Shown: positions 25,528 through 34,343, numbered from the stretch's first letter. The stretch: 64,000 nt of DNA from Pedobacter kyungheensis (GCF_000812965.1 NZ_JSYN01000005.1:226325-290324); one strand, 5' to 3'. Numbers and translations are program-made. Notes: a model not told the origin generated them from the sequence alone.

Positions 25528-26205
25528 ATGAAAAGAATATCGACCATTTTAATTTTATTACTTTTAAGTTTCGGCGCCTGGGCGCAAAATTCAACCTTAA
25601 CCAGTTATGGCTTCCGCTTAGGCTTAACTGCTACACCAACTGTTGGCTGGATTAAACCCGATCAGGGTAAAACCAATGGAGTAGCTTTAGGCTTCTCTTA
25701 TGGTTTAATAGGAGATTTTAATTTTGCGCCGAATTATAGTTTTTCTACGGCTTTAACCATCACAACTATCAATGGTAAAAGTACCGAGGTAAGCCCTTCG
25801 AACATTATCGAACCAACACCTAATAATGCAGCAATACCAGTAGCTTACGATCTGAAATATAAACTTCAATATTTAGATTTGCCATTAACTGTCAAACTCA
25901 AAACAATAAAAGAAGACGGGAGACGCTGGTATGGTCAGTTTGGTTTATCTAATTCAGTTCTTTTAGGGGCAAAACAGGATGCTGTGGGCGGTAGTACCAA
26001 CCAGAGCAATATCAAGGTAAATGATTATACCAAATTTTACCGTGCCGGATTAATTATCGGTGGCGGCGGAGAGTTTGATATATCCGGAAACACCAGTATT
26101 GTGGCCGGTTTAACTTTTAACAACGGCTTTACCAATATTGTAACCGATAAAAACAGGAATGTTAAAAATCACTATCTGGCACTTAATTTCGGTGTATTCT
26201 TTTAA
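25528..26205 (+). CDS. Outer-membrane beta-barrel protein, PorT-like
   Basis: Protein of 225 residues with a signal peptide ending AWA/Q. The ATG at 25528 gives the signal its normal length; an upstream extension of the frame overlaps gldB and was discarded. The mature part alternates amphipathic strands (YGFRLGLTATPTVGWI, LGFSYGLIGDFNFAPNYSFS, LDLPLTVKLKTIKED, IIGGGGEFDISGNTSIVAGLTF) and ends LNFGVFF. This is the outer-membrane beta-barrel (OMP_b-brl_2) group that includes PorT. Whether it is the type IX secretion PorT is not decidable here. Confidence 0.85.
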   Translation: MKRISTILILLLLSFGAWAQNSTLTSYGFRLGLTATPTVGWIKPDQGKTNGVALGFSYGLIGDFNFAPNYSFSTALTITTINGKSTEVSPSNIIEPTPNNAAIPVAYDLKYKLQYLDLPLTVKLKTIKEDGRRWYGQFGLSNSVLLGAKQDAVGGSTNQSNIKVNDYTKFYRAGLIIGGGGEFDISGNTSIVAGLTFNNGFTNIVTDKNRNVKNHYLALNFGVFF

Positions 26206-26232
26206 ACCAATAGCTAAATAGTTACAACAACG

Positions 26233-26288
26233 CTTGCTACTTAATACTTGCTACTTTAATCTTGCTACCTAATACTCGCTACTTCATT
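26233..26288. repeat. Four tandem 14-bp repeats upstream of nadE
   Basis: Four imperfect copies of CTTGCTACTTAATA start at 26233, 26247, 26261 and 26275 with an exact 14-bp period. They end 20 bp before the nadE ATG. Confidence 0.9.
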
Positions 26289-26308
26289 ACGCTTTAACTA
26301 ACCCAAAC

Positions 26309-27949
26309 ATGAAAATCGCTTTAGCCCAACTCAATTACCACATCGGAAACTTTGAGGCCAATACCCAAAAAATAACCGAACACATCCAATTGGCAAAAGA
26401 TAAAGGCGCAGATCTGGTTGTTTTTGCCGAGCTGGCGATTTGTGGTTACCCGCCAAGGGATTTTTTGGAGTTTGATGAGTTTATCTTGCTTTGCGAAAAT
26501 GCAGTGCAGGAAATAGCAAAACATTGCAATGGTATTGCCTGCATTGTGGGCTTGCCCATAAAAAATGAGGTGCTTCAGGGTAAGGATTTGTTTAATGCTG
26601 CTTACTTTATTGAAGATGGTGCAGTAAAAGGTGTAGTTAGGAAAGCGCTTTTGCCTACTTACGATGTCTTTGATGAGTATCGTTATTTTGAACCTGCAAC
26701 ACAATTTAGATGCATTGATTATAAGGGTAAAAAAATTGCACTCACCATTTGCGAAGACCTCTGGAACATTAACGATAACCCGCTTTATGTTTCTAACCCA
26801 ATGGATGAACTGATTAAGGAAAAGCCCGATTTAATGATCAACATTGCAGCTTCTCCTTTTTCTTACACCCACGATGATGAGCGGATTAAAGTACTGTCTG
26901 ATAATGCTAAAAAATATCATCTGCCCGTTTTTTACGTCAACCAGGTAGGTGCACAAACTGAAATTATTTTCGACGGTGGTTCGCTGGTTTTTGACGCAGA
27001 TGGAGCCATGAAAGCAGAGATGAAATACTTTGAAGAAGATTTACAGGTATTCGATCTGGAAGAGGTTGAGCATGTGCGCAATAAATACCCGCAAGCCGAG
27101 AGGTTAACCGACATTGAACAGATTCATGATGCGCTGATTTTAGGGATTAAGGATTATTTCAGGAAATCAGGTTTTAGTAAAGCGGTGCTGGGCCTTTCAG
27201 GCGGTATCGATTCGGCGGTGGTTTGCGCACTGGCCTGCCGTGCTTTAGGCCCAGAAAATGTAATGGCTGTTTTAATGCCGTCTAAATTCTCGTCCGATCA
27301 TTCGGTACAGGATGCCTTAGATTTAGTAAATAACATTGGTTGTATGCACGAAATTATCCCGATTAAGGATGTTGCAGAAGCTTTTGATCAGATATTGGCA
27401 CCTGCGTTTAAAGGCTTGCCATTTAACCTGGCCGAAGAAAATATTCAGGCGCGTATCCGTGGTATTATCAATATGGCTATGAGTAATAAGTTTGGTTATA
27501 TACTGCTCAATACATCCAATAAAAGTGAATGTGCGGTGGGCTACGGCACGCTCTACGGTGATATGTGCGGTGCCATAGGCGTAATTGGCGATGTATATAA
27601 AATGCAGGTTTTTGAGCTGGCCAGATACATCAATAAAGAACGTGAAATTATTCCGCTTAATACCATTGTTAAACCACCATCAGCAGAGTTAAGACCTGAT
27701 CAGAAAGATTCTGATTCGTTACCCGATTATGAAATCCTGGATCAGATCCTGTATCAGCATATTGAAAAGAAGCAGGGATCAAAAGCCATTATTGCACAAG
27801 GATTTGATGCTGCACTAGTGCAACGGATATTGAAAATGGTTAACATCGCTGAATTTAAACGCTACCAAACACCACCTATTTTAAGGGTTTCGCCTAAAGC
27901 ATTCGGTATGGGCAGGAGAATGCCTATTGTAGGGAAATATATGGCTTAG
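26309..27949 (+). CDS. nadE: Glutamine-dependent NAD+ synthase
   Basis: Catalyses the last step of NAD synthesis, amidating deamido-NAD with ATP. The product has 546 residues with two domains. The N-terminal nitrilase-type glutaminase has the Glu41-Lys112-Cys148 triad (FAELAICGY, VRKALLPTYD, ALTICEDLW). The C-terminal synthetase starts near 270 with the pyrophosphate-binding SGGIDS (297-302) and has the conserved NTSNKSE and YGDMCGA segments. Its upstream region carries four 14-bp repeats. Confidence 0.97.
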   Translation: MKIALAQLNYHIGNFEANTQKITEHIQLAKDKGADLVVFAELAICGYPPRDFLEFDEFILLCENAVQEIAKHCNGIACIVGLPIKNEVLQGKDLFNAAYFIEDGAVKGVVRKALLPTYDVFDEYRYFEPATQFRCIDYKGKKIALTICEDLWNINDNPLYVSNPMDELIKEKPDLMINIAASPFSYTHDDERIKVLSDNAKKYHLPVFYVNQVGAQTEIIFDGGSLVFDADGAMKAEMKYFEEDLQVFDLEEVEHVRNKYPQAERLTDIEQIHDALILGIKDYFRKSGFSKAVLGLSGGIDSAVVCALACRALGPENVMAVLMPSKFSSDHSVQDALDLVNNIGCMHEIIPIKDVAEAFDQILAPAFKGLPFNLAEENIQARIRGIINMAMSNKFGYILLNTSNKSECAVGYGTLYGDMCGAIGVIGDVYKMQVFELARYINKEREIIPLNTIVKPPSAELRPDQKDSDSLPDYEILDQILYQHIEKKQGSKAIIAQGFDAALVQRILKMVNIAEFKRYQTPPILRVSPKAFGMGRRMPIVGKYMA

Positions 27950-28083
27950 TGGGTTGAAAGGTTTGAAAGTTTAAATTGTTGGAAGGTTAAAATGCCTATT
28001 TGATCTTCCAGGCTTCCATTAAAAAACAACTAGGGAATATAGGTGTTCCTGGGGTAAACAATTTGAGAAATCAGCAAGCAGGT

Positions 28084-28165
28084 CGTCATCTCGACTGAAG
28101 CGTAGCGAATGGAGAGATCTATTAGCTAGATTTCTCGACTGCGTTGCACTCCGCTCGAAATGACG
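28084..28165. repeat. REP-like inverted repeat element
   Basis: Outer arms CGTCATCTCGA (28084-28094) and TCGAAATGACG (28155-28165) pair with one mismatch, and an inner pair GAGAGATCTA / TAGATTTCTC forms a second stem in the middle. The segment lies between the convergent nadE and osmC-type genes and looks like a mobile REP-type element. Confidence 0.8.
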
Positions 28166-28190
28166 ATCTATTAAAGACTGTATTACAATC

Positions 28191-28607
28191 TTATGCTAAA
28201 GTAGCATCAACCGTAATGGTGGTATTTAATAATTTAGAAATCGGGCAGTTTTTTTCTGCATCAGCCACTAATTCATCAAATTTATCTTGCGATAAACCCG
28301 GTACAGAAGCGGTTAAGGTTAAATGTGATTCAACAATTTCACCTTTCGATGGATCAAGGTTAATGTCACATTTGGTTTCCAATCTATCGGCAGTAAAACC
28401 AGCTTCAGTTAAGTTTGCTGATAATTTCATGGTAAAGCATCCTGCATGTGCCGCAGCAATTAGCTCTTCGGGGTTAGTGCCAACACCTTCTGCAAAGCGC
28501 GAGTTGAAAGAATATTGTGTATTGTTTAAAGTAGTACTTTGAGTAGTAATATTACCTGTACCTTCTTTAATAGAACCTTGCCAAACGGCTGTTGCATTTC
28601 TTTTCAT
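28191..28607 (-). CDS. OsmC-family peroxiredoxin-like protein
   Basis: Protein of 138 residues in the OsmC/Ohr family, which reduces organic hydroperoxides with active-site cysteines. The start MKRNATAVWQGSIKEG and the QYSFNSRF segment match OsmC. The peroxidatic Cys lies in AAAHAGCFTMKLSANL, and the second Cys in DAEKNCPISKLL. The ATG at 28607 was chosen over a TTG two codons upstream. It is the last gene of the minus cluster that includes lspA and lnt. Confidence 0.93.
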   Translation of the reverse strand: MKRNATAVWQGSIKEGTGNITTQSTTLNNTQYSFNSRFAEGVGTNPEELIAAAHAGCFTMKLSANLTEAGFTADRLETKCDINLDPSKGEIVESHLTLTASVPGLSQDKFDELVADAEKNCPISKLLNTTITVDATLA

Positions 28608-28710
28608 GGTCAAAATTTATTTTTTGGTTGATTGTTTAACAGCTAAAGATAAATATATGTTTGTATTCGGAATGAAAATCTTTGTTAAGAAATTAACTTA
28701 TTTCAGCAGC

Positions 28711-29235
28711 TTATTCTACCTCAGTAATGCTGTCTTCCTCAGGCTTAGTAATTTTATTCCTGAAAGATTGGATCAGTAAAATGCCCACACCAATCATGAT
28801 CGAAATATCCGCGAAATTAAATACTCCCGTTTGGAAAATATAAAAATCCATGTGCATAAAATCGGTAACCGAGCCATGCACAATCCTGTCATATAAATTA
28901 CCAATGCCGCCTCCAATTAAAAAGCAAAGTGCAATTTGCATGCTGATGGGCAGGTTGCGTTTAGCGAAAAGAAAATACAGACCATAGCCTAAAAATAACA
29001 AAGGCAGTCCTGTCAAAATGATTAGCCTGAAAATATAAGGCATCTCGTCACCTAAGCTTAAAAACGCACCCGTATTTTCTACCTTGGTTAACGTAAAACG
29101 GTCTTTAATGATACTGATATGCTCATAATCGCTAATGTTAACGCGAACAATTTTTTTGGATATCTGGTCGCACCCAAAATTTAAGGTTAACAACAGAAGT
29201 AATACCGACCAGCGTAGGTTTTTTATTTTTTGCAT
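28711..29235 (-). CDS. lspA: Lipoprotein signal peptidase (signal peptidase II)
   Basis: Inner-membrane aspartyl protease that cleaves prolipoproteins. The product has 174 residues with four membrane segments (about 8-24, 66-90, 98-114 and 140-158). The catalytic dyad is Asp125 (HGSVTDFMH) and Asp143 (FNFADISI), with GNLYDRI as the conserved block before it. A charged C-terminal tail ends EEDSITEVE. It starts 6 bp after the DinB gene, so dinB and lspA share a transcript with lnt. Lipoproteins in the window are its likely substrates. Confidence 0.96.
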   Translation of the reverse strand: MQKIKNLRWSVLLLLLTLNFGCDQISKKIVRVNISDYEHISIIKDRFTLTKVENTGAFLSLGDEMPYIFRLIILTGLPLLFLGYGLYFLFAKRNLPISMQIALCFLIGGGIGNLYDRIVHGSVTDFMHMDFYIFQTGVFNFADISIMIGVGILLIQSFRNKITKPEEDSITEVE

Positions 29236-29241
29236 ATTTTT

Positions 29242-29703
29242 TTATCTGATAATATCGGCATCAACCGGTGTATAGCCTAAATGCCTGCTTAACGACATGA
29301 TTTGTCCTTTGTGATGAAATTCGTGCGTAATAACATGGGTAAATAGTTTTAAAGGATTTACAATTAAAGATTCCCCATTTCTTTCCAGTTCAATTTGCTG
29401 CTGCTCATTTCCTTTAAATTTTTCGGTAAATAACTCCAAATATTCATCTACTTGCGCAAAATAGCTTTGGCAATCGCTTAAGGTCTGGTAGCTTTCGAAA
29501 GGTAAAAAATCCTGCTTAATTCCCAATGCCCTTTCGCCGATCCAGGCACAATAGGTTTGGCAGATATGCACCAGTAAATTTCTGATAGATCCGCGGCCAA
29601 AAGAACTGTTATCGGCTAAGAAATCCTGTTGGGAAATGGTGTCTATATAAGTTAATAGCGTATTCCTCGAAGATAAAACGTATTCGTATTGTTGTTTAAG
29701 CAT
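29242..29703 (-). CDS. DinB-family protein
   Basis: Four-helix-bundle protein of 153 residues of the DinB/YfiT superfamily, which bind a metal ion with three histidines. The conserved positions are seen in LLVHICQTY and in THEFHHKGQIMSL. The product is cytosolic and its substrate is unknown; relatives act in thiol transfer or DNA-damage responses. It overlaps the lnt stop region by 8 bp and ends 6 bp before lspA, so it is embedded in a lipoprotein-maturation operon. A second, broken DinB-like gene lies at 42321-42780. Confidence 0.9.
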   Translation of the reverse strand: MLKQQYEYVLSSRNTLLTYIDTISQQDFLADNSSFGRGSIRNLLVHICQTYCAWIGERALGIKQDFLPFESYQTLSDCQSYFAQVDEYLELFTEKFKGNEQQQIELERNGESLIVNPLKLFTHVITHEFHHKGQIMSLSRHLGYTPVDADIIR

Positions 29704-31321
29704 GGCCTGATTTTCTGATCCATTTTCTATAAGGAATAATCAAAGCTAAAAGAATGGCTGCAATGCTCAATAACTGCGCAATAATATCTCCGCTTTTTAC
29801 ATAAAAGGTTATCTCATCATTTAGGTTAATGTTTGCCTTGATAGCTGTTCTTGTCCACCATTTGGTGCTTTGAGTAACATCGCCACGCTGGTTAATGAAG
29901 CACGAAATACCGGTATTGGCCGAGCGTGCCACATCACGGTGTGTTTCTATAGCCCTGAGTTTGGCATACATTTCATGCTGATCTTTACCTGAAGTATTTC
30001 CCCACCAACCATCATTGGTAATAATTGCAATAAACTGGGCACCATCTTTTACTTGTTCACCGATCCAATCGCCCCAAAGGCTTTCGTAGCAAACAACAGG
30101 AGCAGCACCAATTCCACTTTGCGCGTACAAAACACTTGGTTTTTCCTGCCAGCCCCAGCCACTAACACTGCCACCCAGCTGCGCAAATACACCATCCATA
30201 AAAGAAAATACTTTTGGGAAAGGCATTTTTTCTGCACCGGGAACGAGTTTTGATTTATGGTAGAATTGTACGTTGGCAGAGTTCTCTACCTGCATAGCAG
30301 AGTTGTAGTTGTCATAAAACATGCCGTTAGGATGCCTTTTTGCAGATATCGTTTTTTTATCTTCATACCACCTTACGCTCTCTATCCCGGTAATCAATGT
30401 GCCGTTTTTGTATTTATTCAAAAAGCTTTGCAAGCTGATAAAATCCGGATTGGTACGAATCTTTTCCTCATCAGCATAATTTGGAATGGCTGTTTCTGGC
30501 CAGATAAAATATTCTGTATTGGTTTGCCCGATTGAATCAGAAAGATGGGTTAAAATTTTTATTTGCTCGGCGGCAGGAATGATTTCCAGCTTTTGATAGG
30601 GATCAATATTCGGTTGAACAACTACGACATTACTTGGCGTGCCTTTCTGTTCGGCATTAAAGTATTTTGTTAAAGATATAGCCACCGGGATAATAACCAC
30701 CAGTGCCCAGATACCCAAAGGTCTGTACTTTAAATAGCCGGTTTGTGTTTTTAGTTTTTTGTAAGCTTCGAAAGCCAGGATGTTGCTGGTTAAAATCCAG
30801 AGCGATCCGCCGTAAACCCCCGTGTAATCATACCATTGTGCCAGCTGGTGCATACCTGCCAATCCGTTGCCTAAAGTCATCCATGGGAAGGCGAGATCCC
30901 AGGTTTGCTGCAAATATTCGAGCGCAATGTAAAAGGAAATTAAGCCAATATAAGCCACAGTTTTATTCACATATCTGCCCAAACGGTAATATAGCCAAAC
31001 TGAAAAAGTCATTAAAAGTGCACCTAAACCGTAAGGGATTAACGATACCGGAATAGCCACAATGGGGTTGTTGTATGCGCTTATGGCATTGTAAACCCAG
31101 TAAATAGCCGCTGTATTCCAGGTTAAGAAAGTTAAACCTGCAGTTAGGAAAATCCTTTTGCCAGCTTTTTTAATGCCACTATTGGCAATACTGTCTATCG
31201 CAATGAATAATGGTACCAAACCGATTAATAATAATGGTGTGGTAAATGGCATAGGCGGCCAGGCCAGCCACAGTAAAAATGCACTTAAGCCGGCGAGGAG
31301 GTAGGTTTGTTTCTTGTTCAT
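29696..31321 (-). CDS. lnt: Apolipoprotein N-acyltransferase
   Basis: Transfers a third acyl chain to the N-terminal cysteine of lipoproteins. The product has 541 residues; the ATG at 31321 starts MNKKQTYLLAGLSAFLLWLA, while an upstream extension runs through a repeat. About six to seven membrane segments precede the C-N hydrolase domain (about 215-490). The catalytic triad is Glu in WPETAIP, Lys in YHKSKLVPGAEKMPF and Cys in VVCYESLWG. A final membrane helix and basic tail close the protein. It overlaps the dinB gene by 8 bp. Confidence 0.96.
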   Translation of the reverse strand: MNKKQTYLLAGLSAFLLWLAWPPMPFTTPLLLIGLVPLFIAIDSIANSGIKKAGKRIFLTAGLTFLTWNTAAIYWVYNAISAYNNPIVAIPVSLIPYGLGALLMTFSVWLYYRLGRYVNKTVAYIGLISFYIALEYLQQTWDLAFPWMTLGNGLAGMHQLAQWYDYTGVYGGSLWILTSNILAFEAYKKLKTQTGYLKYRPLGIWALVVIIPVAISLTKYFNAEQKGTPSNVVVVQPNIDPYQKLEIIPAAEQIKILTHLSDSIGQTNTEYFIWPETAIPNYADEEKIRTNPDFISLQSFLNKYKNGTLITGIESVRWYEDKKTISAKRHPNGMFYDNYNSAMQVENSANVQFYHKSKLVPGAEKMPFPKVFSFMDGVFAQLGGSVSGWGWQEKPSVLYAQSGIGAAPVVCYESLWGDWIGEQVKDGAQFIAIITNDGWWGNTSGKDQHEMYAKLRAIETHRDVARSANTGISCFINQRGDVTQSTKWWTRTAIKANINLNDEITFYVKSGDIIAQLLSIAAILLALIIPYRKWIRKSGHA

Positions 31322-31342
31322 TTTTAAATGCTGGCGCGGTGT

Positions 31343-31400
31343 TGTCAGGCTGAGCTTGTTGAAAGCGTAATTAAAAACTTGCGTTTCGACAGGCTCAACG
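31343..31400. repeat. REP-like inverted repeat upstream of lnt
   Basis: TGAGCTTGTTGAAA (31351 on) and its imperfect complement TTTCGACAGGCTCA (31384-31397) flank a short AT-rich spacer. Similar TGAGC-TGT-GAAA elements are familiar intergenic repeats of Bacteroidota. It sits between the PH/SHOCT and lnt genes. Confidence 0.65.
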
Positions 31401-31419
31401 TACAATGGAGGGATTAGTG

Positions 31420-32073
31420 CTATAGACTATCTAAAATATTAGCTTTTTTGGCTTCGTACTCTTCCTGCGTAATCAGGTGTTTATCGTACAAAGTTTTAAG
31501 CTTGCGTAGCTTCAATGTTGTTTCGTCTTCTGCTTCTTCTACCACTTCGGCAATCTGAATAACCGGTTGCTCAGGTTCTGGTGTCGGTACAGTTGCCGGA
31601 ATTTCGGCGAAAGGTTGTGCGTTTAAGCTAATTGGAGAGGCTGTTGCACGGTTTTCTTCCAGTTTTTGCTGACGCAACATTTCTTTATATTCTTCCAGTT
31701 GCTGGTTTGCAGCCTGGTGTAATTTACGCGCCTGTACCTTTGGAATAAATTCGGTTACGATATTTTCGCCATGTTGTGGTACACAGATAAATTTAGAACC
31801 GAAAAACTCTTCTTTAAACGAAACTTCTTTAATGCTTTTCCACGAAATATCTTTAAAGTTCATGGTTAAGCCCAGGTTGCCAGGCTCGCAGTAAAAAATC
31901 CTTTTGTTAGAAATGGCAATGCTATCCGGAAGCAAGTTTACTGCTGGTTTTTTCTGCACAGCCAGGTACAAAAGCTCTTCGCCGCTGGTTAAAAGATCGT
32001 TTAATTTTCCAATCACCTTTTCAACCGCTTTAGGGTCTTGTTCGTCGCTTAGAAATCTATCTATACTAATCAT
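31420..32073 (-). CDS. PH-like and SHOCT domain protein
   Basis: Cytosolic protein of 217 residues. The N-terminal half (about 30-125) has the bacterial PH-domain pattern: GEELLYLAVQKKP, SIAISNKRIFYC, DISWKSIKEVSF and strands to FIPKVQARK. A Pro/Glu-rich linker (about 140-180) leads to a SHOCT motif at the C-terminus (LRKLKTLYDKHLITQEEYEAKK). SHOCT modules are short oligomerisation elements. The biochemical role is unknown. It sits between rsmI and lnt on the same strand, with 39 bp to rsmI. Confidence 0.85.
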   Translation of the reverse strand: MISIDRFLSDEQDPKAVEKVIGKLNDLLTSGEELLYLAVQKKPAVNLLPDSIAISNKRIFYCEPGNLGLTMNFKDISWKSIKEVSFKEEFFGSKFICVPQHGENIVTEFIPKVQARKLHQAANQQLEEYKEMLRQQKLEENRATASPISLNAQPFAEIPATVPTPEPEQPVIQIAEVVEEAEDETTLKLRKLKTLYDKHLITQEEYEAKKANILDSL

Positions 32074-32112
32074 AATATTTTTTAAAATTGATGTGTTGTT
32101 TATATCCAGATG

Positions 32113-32826
32113 CTAATCTTCGGCATCATCATATTTGTTTTTTTGCTTTGTTGCCGGTTTACCCGCAATGCAAATTACAAATTCTCCTTTTAAAGTATTG
32201 TTTTCAAAATGTGATTTTATTTCGGTCAAAGTTCCCCTTACGGTTTCCTCAAACATTTTGGTCAGCTCTCTGCTTACCGATGCTTGTCGCTCTGCACCTA
32301 AATATTGGGCAAACTCTTCTAAAGTTTTTAATAAACGGTGCGGACTTTCATAAAGTATAATGGTACGCTCTTCTTCGGCCAGTTTTTTAAATTTAGTTTG
32401 CCGGCCTTTTTTAACGGGTAAAAAACCTTCAAAGCAAAAAGAATCGGCAGGCAGGCCCGAGTTTACCAATGCGGGTACAAAAGCCGTTGCACCAGGGAGG
32501 CATTCTACAGCAATATCGTTTTTAATGGCTTCGCGTACCAGAAAGAAACCCGGATCGGAAATAGCCGGTGTACCCGCATCCGAAATCAGGGCAATTTGCT
32601 GTCCTTCGTTTAAAAACCTGATAATCTCTGCAGTGGCTTTATGTTCGTTATGCTGGTGATGGGCAAAAACCCTTTTATCAATGCCGAAATGTTTGAGCAT
32701 GGGCGCACTGGTACGGGTATCTTCAGCCAAAATCAAATCGCATTCTTTTAATATCCGGATTGCCCTAAAGGTCATATCCTCCAGATTGCCTATCGGCGTG
32801 GGTACGAGAAATAGTTTGCCATCCAT
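32113..32826 (-). CDS. rsmI: 16S rRNA 2'-O-ribose C1402 methyltransferase
   Basis: S-adenosylmethionine-dependent methyltransferase modifying C1402 of 16S rRNA. The product has 237 residues. It starts with the tetrapyrrole-methylase fold signature LFLVPTPIGNLEDMTFRAI, followed by EDTRTSAPMLKHFGI, LISDAGTPAISDPGF (SAM binding) and YESPHRLLKTL. Near the C-terminus, LKGEFVICIAGKP is as expected. It is divergent from serS; a heptanucleotide repeat lies between the two genes. Confidence 0.97.
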   Translation of the reverse strand: MDGKLFLVPTPIGNLEDMTFRAIRILKECDLILAEDTRTSAPMLKHFGIDKRVFAHHQHNEHKATAEIIRFLNEGQQIALISDAGTPAISDPGFFLVREAIKNDIAVECLPGATAFVPALVNSGLPADSFCFEGFLPVKKGRQTKFKKLAEEERTIILYESPHRLLKTLEEFAQYLGAERQASVSRELTKMFEETVRGTLTEIKSHFENNTLKGEFVICIAGKPATKQKNKYDDAED

Positions 32827-32840
32827 GGTATCAAGTTCAG

Positions 32841-32909
32841 GTATTGAGTATAAGTATCAAGTATTAAGTATCGAGTATCAAGTATCAAGTAACGAGTATC
32901 AGGTATTTA
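32841..32909. repeat. Ten tandem heptamers between rsmI and serS
   Basis: About ten consecutive units of the type GTATCAA run from 32841 to 32909, all 7 bp except one of 6 bp. Single-base variants (GTATTGA, GTATTAA, GTATCGA, GTAACGA) break the pattern slightly. The tract fills much of the divergent promoter region. Confidence 0.9.
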
Positions 32910-32956
32910 AGCTGCGGATGGTTGAAAACTGCAAACTGAAAACTGAAAACTCTTTC

Positions 32957-32964
32957 TATCTTTG
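32957..32964 (+). promoter_or_regulatory. Candidate -7 box for serS
   Basis: TATCTTTG matches TAnnTTTG and ends 17 bp before the ATG at 32982. It overlaps the TTG that would give a longer serS frame, which supports the ATG start. Confidence 0.5.
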
Positions 32965-32981
32965 TGAAAAAAAATAAAATA

Positions 32982-34253
32982 ATGCTGCAAGTTAACTATA
33001 TCCGCGAAAATAGAGAGAAAGTTTTAGAACGTTTAAGTGTACGTAATTTTAAACAACCAGAACTGGTAGACGAAATCATTAAAATTGATGAAGAACGTCG
33101 TTCCACTCAAACTTCGTTGGATAGTATTTCGGCAGAAGCTAATGCAGCCGCCAAACAAATTGGTGATTTAATGCGTGCAGGTAAAAAAGAGGAGGCTGAA
33201 GCAATTAAAGCACAAACGGCTTCTCATAAAGAAAACATCAAAAACCTGGGCGATAAATTAAATGAACTGGAAACTGCTCAGCACAATTTAATTGTTCAGT
33301 TGCCGAACTTGCCTTACCATTTGGTGAAACAGGGCTCAACTGCCGAGGATAACGAAATTGTACTTACACATGGCGAACCGGCAAAATTGCCGAGCAAAGC
33401 GTTGCCACATTGGGAACTGGCGGCTAAATACGATATCATTGATTTTGAACTTGGGGTTAAAATAACAGGCGCTGGTTTCCCTGTTTATAAAGGAAAAGGT
33501 GCCAGGTTGCAACGCGCCCTGATTAATTTCTTTTTAGATCACGCTACTGCTGCGGGTTATAAAGAAATGCAGGTGCCTCATTTGGTAAATGCGGCTTCGG
33601 GTTTTGGAACCGGACAGTTGCCGGATAAAGAAGGACAGATGTACCACTCAACAGTTGATGATTTATATTTAATCCCAACAGCCGAAGTACCGGTAACCAA
33701 TTTATACCGCGATGTAATTATTAAGGAAGAAGATTTACCCATTAAAAATACCGCGTATACACCTTGTTTCCGCAGAGAAGCCGGTTCTTATGGCGCGCAT
33801 GTACGTGGCTTAAACCGTTTACACCAGTTTGATAAGGTAGAAGTGGTACAAATTACACACCCGGATCAATCTTACGAAACATTAGAAGACATGAGCCAGT
33901 ATGTGCAGTCGCTTTTACAAGAACTGGGTTTACATTACCGAGTATTGCGTTTATGTGGTGGCGATATGGGCTTTACCTCGGCCATGACTTATGATATGGA
34001 AGTATGGAGTGCGGCTCAGGAGCGTTGGTTAGAGGTTTCTTCTGTTTCTAATTTCGAAACTTACCAGACTAACCGTTTAAAACTGCGTTTTAAAGGAAAA
34101 GAAGGAAAAGCTCAACTGGCGCACTCGTTAAACGGAAGTGCATTGGCTTTACCTCGTATTGTAGCTTCTATTTTGGAGAATTACCAGACTGAGAATGGTA
34201 TTAGAATTCCTGAAGCTTTGGTAAAATACACCGGGTTTGATATGATTGATTAA
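32982..34253 (+). CDS. serS: Seryl-tRNA synthetase
   Basis: Charges tRNA-Ser. The product has 423 residues from the ATG at 32982, giving the standard start MLQVNYIRENREKVLERL. Residues up to about 110 form the long antiparallel coiled coil that reaches the tRNA. The class II core has TAEVPVTNLYRD (motif 1 region), PCFRREAGSYG with GLNRLHQFDKVE (motif 2) and LNGSALALPRIVASILENYQ (motif 3). A frame extension from a TTG at 32964 overlaps the promoter box and is not used. Confidence 0.98.
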   Translation: MLQVNYIRENREKVLERLSVRNFKQPELVDEIIKIDEERRSTQTSLDSISAEANAAAKQIGDLMRAGKKEEAEAIKAQTASHKENIKNLGDKLNELETAQHNLIVQLPNLPYHLVKQGSTAEDNEIVLTHGEPAKLPSKALPHWELAAKYDIIDFELGVKITGAGFPVYKGKGARLQRALINFFLDHATAAGYKEMQVPHLVNAASGFGTGQLPDKEGQMYHSTVDDLYLIPTAEVPVTNLYRDVIIKEEDLPIKNTAYTPCFRREAGSYGAHVRGLNRLHQFDKVEVVQITHPDQSYETLEDMSQYVQSLLQELGLHYRVLRLCGGDMGFTSAMTYDMEVWSAAQERWLEVSSVSNFETYQTNRLKLRFKGKEGKAQLAHSLNGSALALPRIVASILENYQTENGIRIPEALVKYTGFDMID

Positions 34254-34343
34254 GATGAGCAACTTCAATGGTTTAGCAGGACTGAGACTTACGAAGTTAT
34301 CATCATCCTGTAACCCATCGCAAACTTCGTAAGAAGACCATAA

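Noticed and set aside
31322..31405. N-terminal extension of Lnt
   Set aside because: It is translated from a REP-like inverted repeat and lacks the standard Lnt start.
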